Part shown: positions 61,206 to 64,000 of the stretch, in pieces
Layout of the letters: each line of letters begins with the position of its first letter
Position numbering within the stretch: the stretch's first letter is position 1
Source of the DNA: Alcanivorax sp. DP30
GTDB lineage: Bacteria > Pseudomonadota > Gammaproteobacteria > Pseudomonadales > Alcanivoracaceae
Assembly (NCBI RefSeq): GCF_009882945.1
Contig: NZ_WTUY01000005.1
Location: 351,816-415,815 of the forward strand
Length of the DNA stretch: 64,000 nt
Direction of reading: 5' to 3'
Notes under the pieces: generated by a model
Database searches by the model: none
Told to the model about the DNA's origin: nothing
The model's input: the letters and a program-made list of their open reading frames with translations, nothing else
Program-made: the position numbers and the translations under genes

Positions 61206-62063
61206 ATGAGGGTTCAACAAGGATGTTGGCTGTTATTTCTCTGGCTGTTGTTATCGTCGGAGTCCCTGCTCGCTCGCCAGAACCTTCTGATTTATGTTCA
61301 GGCCGCTGAGGGCCCATTCAAAAGCGGCTTCGTAAATGCCCTGCAGGGCAGCAATGCCGATATTCGCCTCGCCCCGTCCGGGGAGAGTGCCGAGCTGATC
61401 ATCGCCTTGGGTGATGACGCCTTTTCCCGTTCAGCTCCTTATGGCAAGCCTGTGCTGGGCGTATTTGTCAGCCGTGGGCTTGAAGAGAAGTTGCGCCGCA
61501 AGGGCTGCCATTGCGCCGCGATCTGGGCGGGCGTGGCTCTCAACGATCAGTTGGCCATGCTTCAGCTGATGATGCCGGTCGCGGCCAATGTGGGCGTGAT
61601 TCTTGGTCGCAACAGTGCCTGGTCGGAAGGCACGGTGAAGGAGTACCGTGGCCGGCTGGGGTTGAAGCTGTTCAAGGTGGATGATCAGACGCAGCTAGGG
61701 CGTGTGTTGCGTGACGAGCTGGATGAGCTGGATGCACTGGTTCTGCCTGTGGATGAACAGCTATTTGGTCCGGACAGTGCCAAGCTGGTACTGCTGACCA
61801 GTTACCGGCTGCGGCGCCCGGTGTTTGGTCCTGATCAGAGCTATGTCCATGCAGGCAGTGCTGCAAGCCTGTTCGCCAGCGGCGGCGATCTGGTGTCCGA
61901 GACACTAATTCAGATCGAGGCCTTTAGTCAGCGTCGCCGTTTTCGTCGTTCCGGGTTTGTGCATACGCCGTCGGTGATCGTGAACGAGCATGTGGCCAAC
62001 AGTTTCGACATGCGTTTCCATGATTCCGAAGCCCTGCGTTCTGCCCTGGAGGTGATGCCGTGA
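61206..62063 (+). CDS. periplasmic ABC-substrate-binding-like protein
   Basis: This 285-residue exported protein has a signal peptide (about 1-24) and a Rossmann-like periplasmic-binding fold: NLLIYVQAAEGPFKSGFVNA, AELIIALGDDAFSRSAPYGK, LMMPVAANVGVILGRNSAWS and LRRPVFGPDQSYVHAGSAA. It resembles the ABC_sub_bind type, found in sensor operons without a transporter. It has a close Cys pair (KGCHC). It starts right after the receptor gene and overlaps the kinase gene by 4 bases (GTGA), so it probably presents a ligand to the kinase. Confidence 0.8.
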   Translation: MRVQQGCWLLFLWLLLSSESLLARQNLLIYVQAAEGPFKSGFVNALQGSNADIRLAPSGESAELIIALGDDAFSRSAPYGKPVLGVFVSRGLEEKLRRKGCHCAAIWAGVALNDQLAMLQLMMPVAANVGVILGRNSAWSEGTVKEYRGRLGLKLFKVDDQTQLGRVLRDELDELDALVLPVDEQLFGPDSAKLVLLTSYRLRRPVFGPDQSYVHAGSAASLFASGGDLVSETLIQIEAFSQRRRFRRSGFVHTPSVIVNEHVANSFDMRFHDSEALRSALEVMP

Positions 62064-63979
62064 AGACCGGGCCGGGTATTCGCAAGCAGCTCCAGATACT
62101 GGGCGTGGTCCCGGCGCTGTTCATGCTGGGCCTGTTGCTGGTGGCGCTCACCTGGCAACGGTTCGAGGATGCTGACCGGGATTTGCAGGCGCTGGGCAGT
62201 TTCATGGCTTCCCAGCTGGCGTCGTCATCGGAGTACGGTGTTCTGGCGGGCAACTACAGCGACCTGCGTCGTCAGGCCCAACTGGCCATGCAGCAGGCAG
62301 ACCTGCAGTATGTGGTGTTCCGTGATAACGATGGCAAGGTGCTGCTCTACGAAGGGCGCCAGGATCGGGTGGCTGGCACAAGCATCATCGAATTCCATTC
62401 CGGGATTTATCGTCAGCCGCTTCTGGACACCGATACCCTGCGCGTTTCCGCCGTGACCCGGGATTCCCCGGTGCGTATCGGTGAAGTGGTGCTGGGTATG
62501 TCCAGTTCACGGCTGCTGGCAAGACAGAAAGAGATCCTGCTGGCGAGCCTGATTCCCGCCTTGTCGGCCATGATTCTGGGACTCTGGATCGCCCACTATC
62601 TGACGCGCCAGATTGCCTCGCCACTCAATTACCTGTCCGGCCTGTTGCGCACCTTGCGTGGCGGGGATTACCACGTGCGCGGTAACAGCCCGCTGCAGGG
62701 CGAGCTGGGCGATCTGCAAAGCGATATCAACCAGCTGGCGGGCAGTCTTGAGGAGGCCAGGATCGATCAGCAGAGCGCGATCAATGAACTGCAGGCCGCC
62801 CACAAGCAGGCTCAGACCGCCAGCCAGGCCAAGAGTGATTTCCTGGCCATGATGAGCCATGAGCTGCGCACCCCCATGAATGGCGTGCTGGGCATGCTGC
62901 AATTACTGGAGCAGACCTGCCAGAGCGAAGAGCAGCATGAATATACCCAGGTAGCGCTGGAATCCACCGGGCACCTGCTGGATGTGATCAACGATATTCT
63001 TGATTTCTCACGCATCGAAGCTGGCCGCATGGATCTGGATCCGGTGTTCTTCGAGCTGGCCCCGTTGCTGGACAACTGCCTGTCCACGTTCCGTTATCTG
63101 GCAGAAAAGAAGGGATTGTATCTACACCTTGAGAAAAGCCCGCTGATCAGCAGCAAGCTGGTGCGTACCGATCCGACACGGTTGCGGCAAGTGCTCAATA
63201 ACCTGATCTCCAATGCCATCAAATTTACCAATGAAGGCGGCATTACGGTGACCGCCACAGCGCACCAGGTTCGTGAAGACTGGCTGGACGTGAACCTGTC
63301 GGTGGTGGATACCGGTATTGGTATACCCGAAGACAAGCAGTCTCGCTTGTTTCAGGCTTTTTCCCAGGTGGATTCCTCCACCTCCCGGCGTTTTGGTGGT
63401 ACCGGTCTGGGACTGGCCATTGCACGGCGGCTTAGTGAAATGCTGGGCGGCACCCTGGCCCTGTCCAGCTCGGAAGGTGGTGGCAGTACCTTCACCGTGT
63501 CGTTGCGGTTGTTCTACCGTCATGAAGTCACGGATGACCGTGAAATCGTGTTGATCGGACATGATGAAGAGCCGCGAACGCTCAACGGTCTGGTGCTGCT
63601 GGTAGAAGACAATGAAGTCAATCTGATGGTGGCGCGGCGGATTCTGGAACAAATGGGCGTTACCGTGGTGACGGCAGTGAATGGCCGGGAGGCGCTGACC
63701 AAGGTAGAGCAGCGGGATTTCGATTGCATCCTCATGGATGTACAGATGCCGGTCATGGATGGCATGGAAGCGACCCGTCGATTACGCCAGTGGGAGCGTG
63801 AGCAGGGCAGGGTGCCCATGCCGGTCATCGCGCTGACCGCCAATGCCATGGAGGAAGAGCGGGAGCGTTGTCTCAGTGCCGGCATGAATGCGCATCTTGC
63901 CAAGCCCTTCCGGCGCCAGCAGCTTAGTCGGGTGCTGACCCCGTATCTGACCCCTGAACGTGCTCAATCCGGGCGCTGA
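62060..63979 (+). CDS. hybrid sensor histidine kinase
   Basis: This 639-residue kinase has helix 1 (about 12-34), a periplasmic domain (35-160), helix 2 (about 165-187), HAMP (about 190-240), a HisKA domain with SHELRTPMNG (phospho-acceptor H267), ATPase motifs NNLISNAIKFTNEGG, DTGIGIPEDK and GGTGLGLAIARRL, and a C-terminal receiver with D560 in ILMDVQMPVMDGME. It starts at GTG 62060, coupled to the binding-like gene. No separate response regulator is seen before the window ends, so phosphorelay to an unlinked Hpt protein or regulator is likely (BarA-like layout). Confidence 0.93.
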   Translation: MKTGPGIRKQLQILGVVPALFMLGLLLVALTWQRFEDADRDLQALGSFMASQLASSSEYGVLAGNYSDLRRQAQLAMQQADLQYVVFRDNDGKVLLYEGRQDRVAGTSIIEFHSGIYRQPLLDTDTLRVSAVTRDSPVRIGEVVLGMSSSRLLARQKEILLASLIPALSAMILGLWIAHYLTRQIASPLNYLSGLLRTLRGGDYHVRGNSPLQGELGDLQSDINQLAGSLEEARIDQQSAINELQAAHKQAQTASQAKSDFLAMMSHELRTPMNGVLGMLQLLEQTCQSEEQHEYTQVALESTGHLLDVINDILDFSRIEAGRMDLDPVFFELAPLLDNCLSTFRYLAEKKGLYLHLEKSPLISSKLVRTDPTRLRQVLNNLISNAIKFTNEGGITVTATAHQVREDWLDVNLSVVDTGIGIPEDKQSRLFQAFSQVDSSTSRRFGGTGLGLAIARRLSEMLGGTLALSSSEGGGSTFTVSLRLFYRHEVTDDREIVLIGHDEEPRTLNGLVLLVEDNEVNLMVARRILEQMGVTVVTAVNGREALTKVEQRDFDCILMDVQMPVMDGMEATRRLRQWEREQGRVPMPVIALTANAMEEERERCLSAGMNAHLAKPFRRQQLSRVLTPYLTPERAQSGR

Positions 63980-64000
63980 ACTCCCCATCTTTCAATCGTG

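Overview
The window looks like chromosomal DNA of a GC-rich marine gammaproteobacterium close to Alcanivorax or the Pseudomonas/Marinobacter grouping. This is inferred from gene order (a Pseudomonas-type coxB-coxA-ctaG-coxC locus with ctaB/ctaA/SURF1; rlmN-pilF-rodZ-ispG-hisS-yfgM-bamB-der) and from protein style, not from a database search. No phage, transposon, CRISPR array or rRNA operon was seen. One tRNA gene is present.

Layout. 1-8.7 kb: aa3-type cytochrome c oxidase. Haem A synthesis and assembly genes lie on the minus strand; coxB (with a fused cytochrome c domain), coxA, ctaG and coxC lie on the plus strand and end at a strong terminator. 9.1-15.4 kb: a five-gene plus-strand operon whose products all appear exported: an LPP20-like lipoprotein, an outer-membrane barrel, a caspase-like peptidase with a TPR, a DUF4384-like protein and a transglutaminase-like protein. 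I know of no described function for this set, and it is my main candidate for an undescribed system. 15.5-20.1 kb: carboxylesterase, rapA, a tiny Cys/His-rich protein and a GST-family protein. 20.4-23.8 kb: one large lipoprotein fusing a di-haem peroxidase to FG-GAP and ASPIC/UnbV-type repeats.

23.9-32.0 kb: a minus-strand guanidine operon (ABC transporter, two DUF1989 proteins, a biotin-dependent urea/guanidine carboxylase). It is preceded by a clear guanidine-I (ykkC) riboswitch and, further upstream, a near-perfect sigma-54 promoter. No allophanate hydrolase gene adjoins it. 32-39.3 kb: assorted genes, including a dienelactone hydrolase, an exported glutathione peroxidase, a HopJ-like protein, a lemA/TPM cluster and a tsdB-tsdA-like thiosulfate dehydrogenase pair.

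39.4-49.4 kb: iron-sulfur region. tRNA-Met is followed by iscR (with upstream Fur-like and IscR-like sites) and a tail-less iscS, then two tandem H-NOX haem/NO-sensor genes. The convergent sufBCDSA-sufT-sufE operon has its own IscR-like box at sufB. The arrangement suggests iron, Fe-S status and nitric oxide inputs around one Fe-S assembly pathway. 49.6-59.1 kb: conserved housekeeping genes. 59.1-64 kb: a TonB-dependent receptor, a periplasmic-binding-like protein and a hybrid histidine kinase in one tight operon, probably an envelope sensing module.

Several intergenic gaps carry dispersed palindromic repeats built on GTCGGACG, on AGCTTG-like units, or on Pseudomonas-style REP arms.
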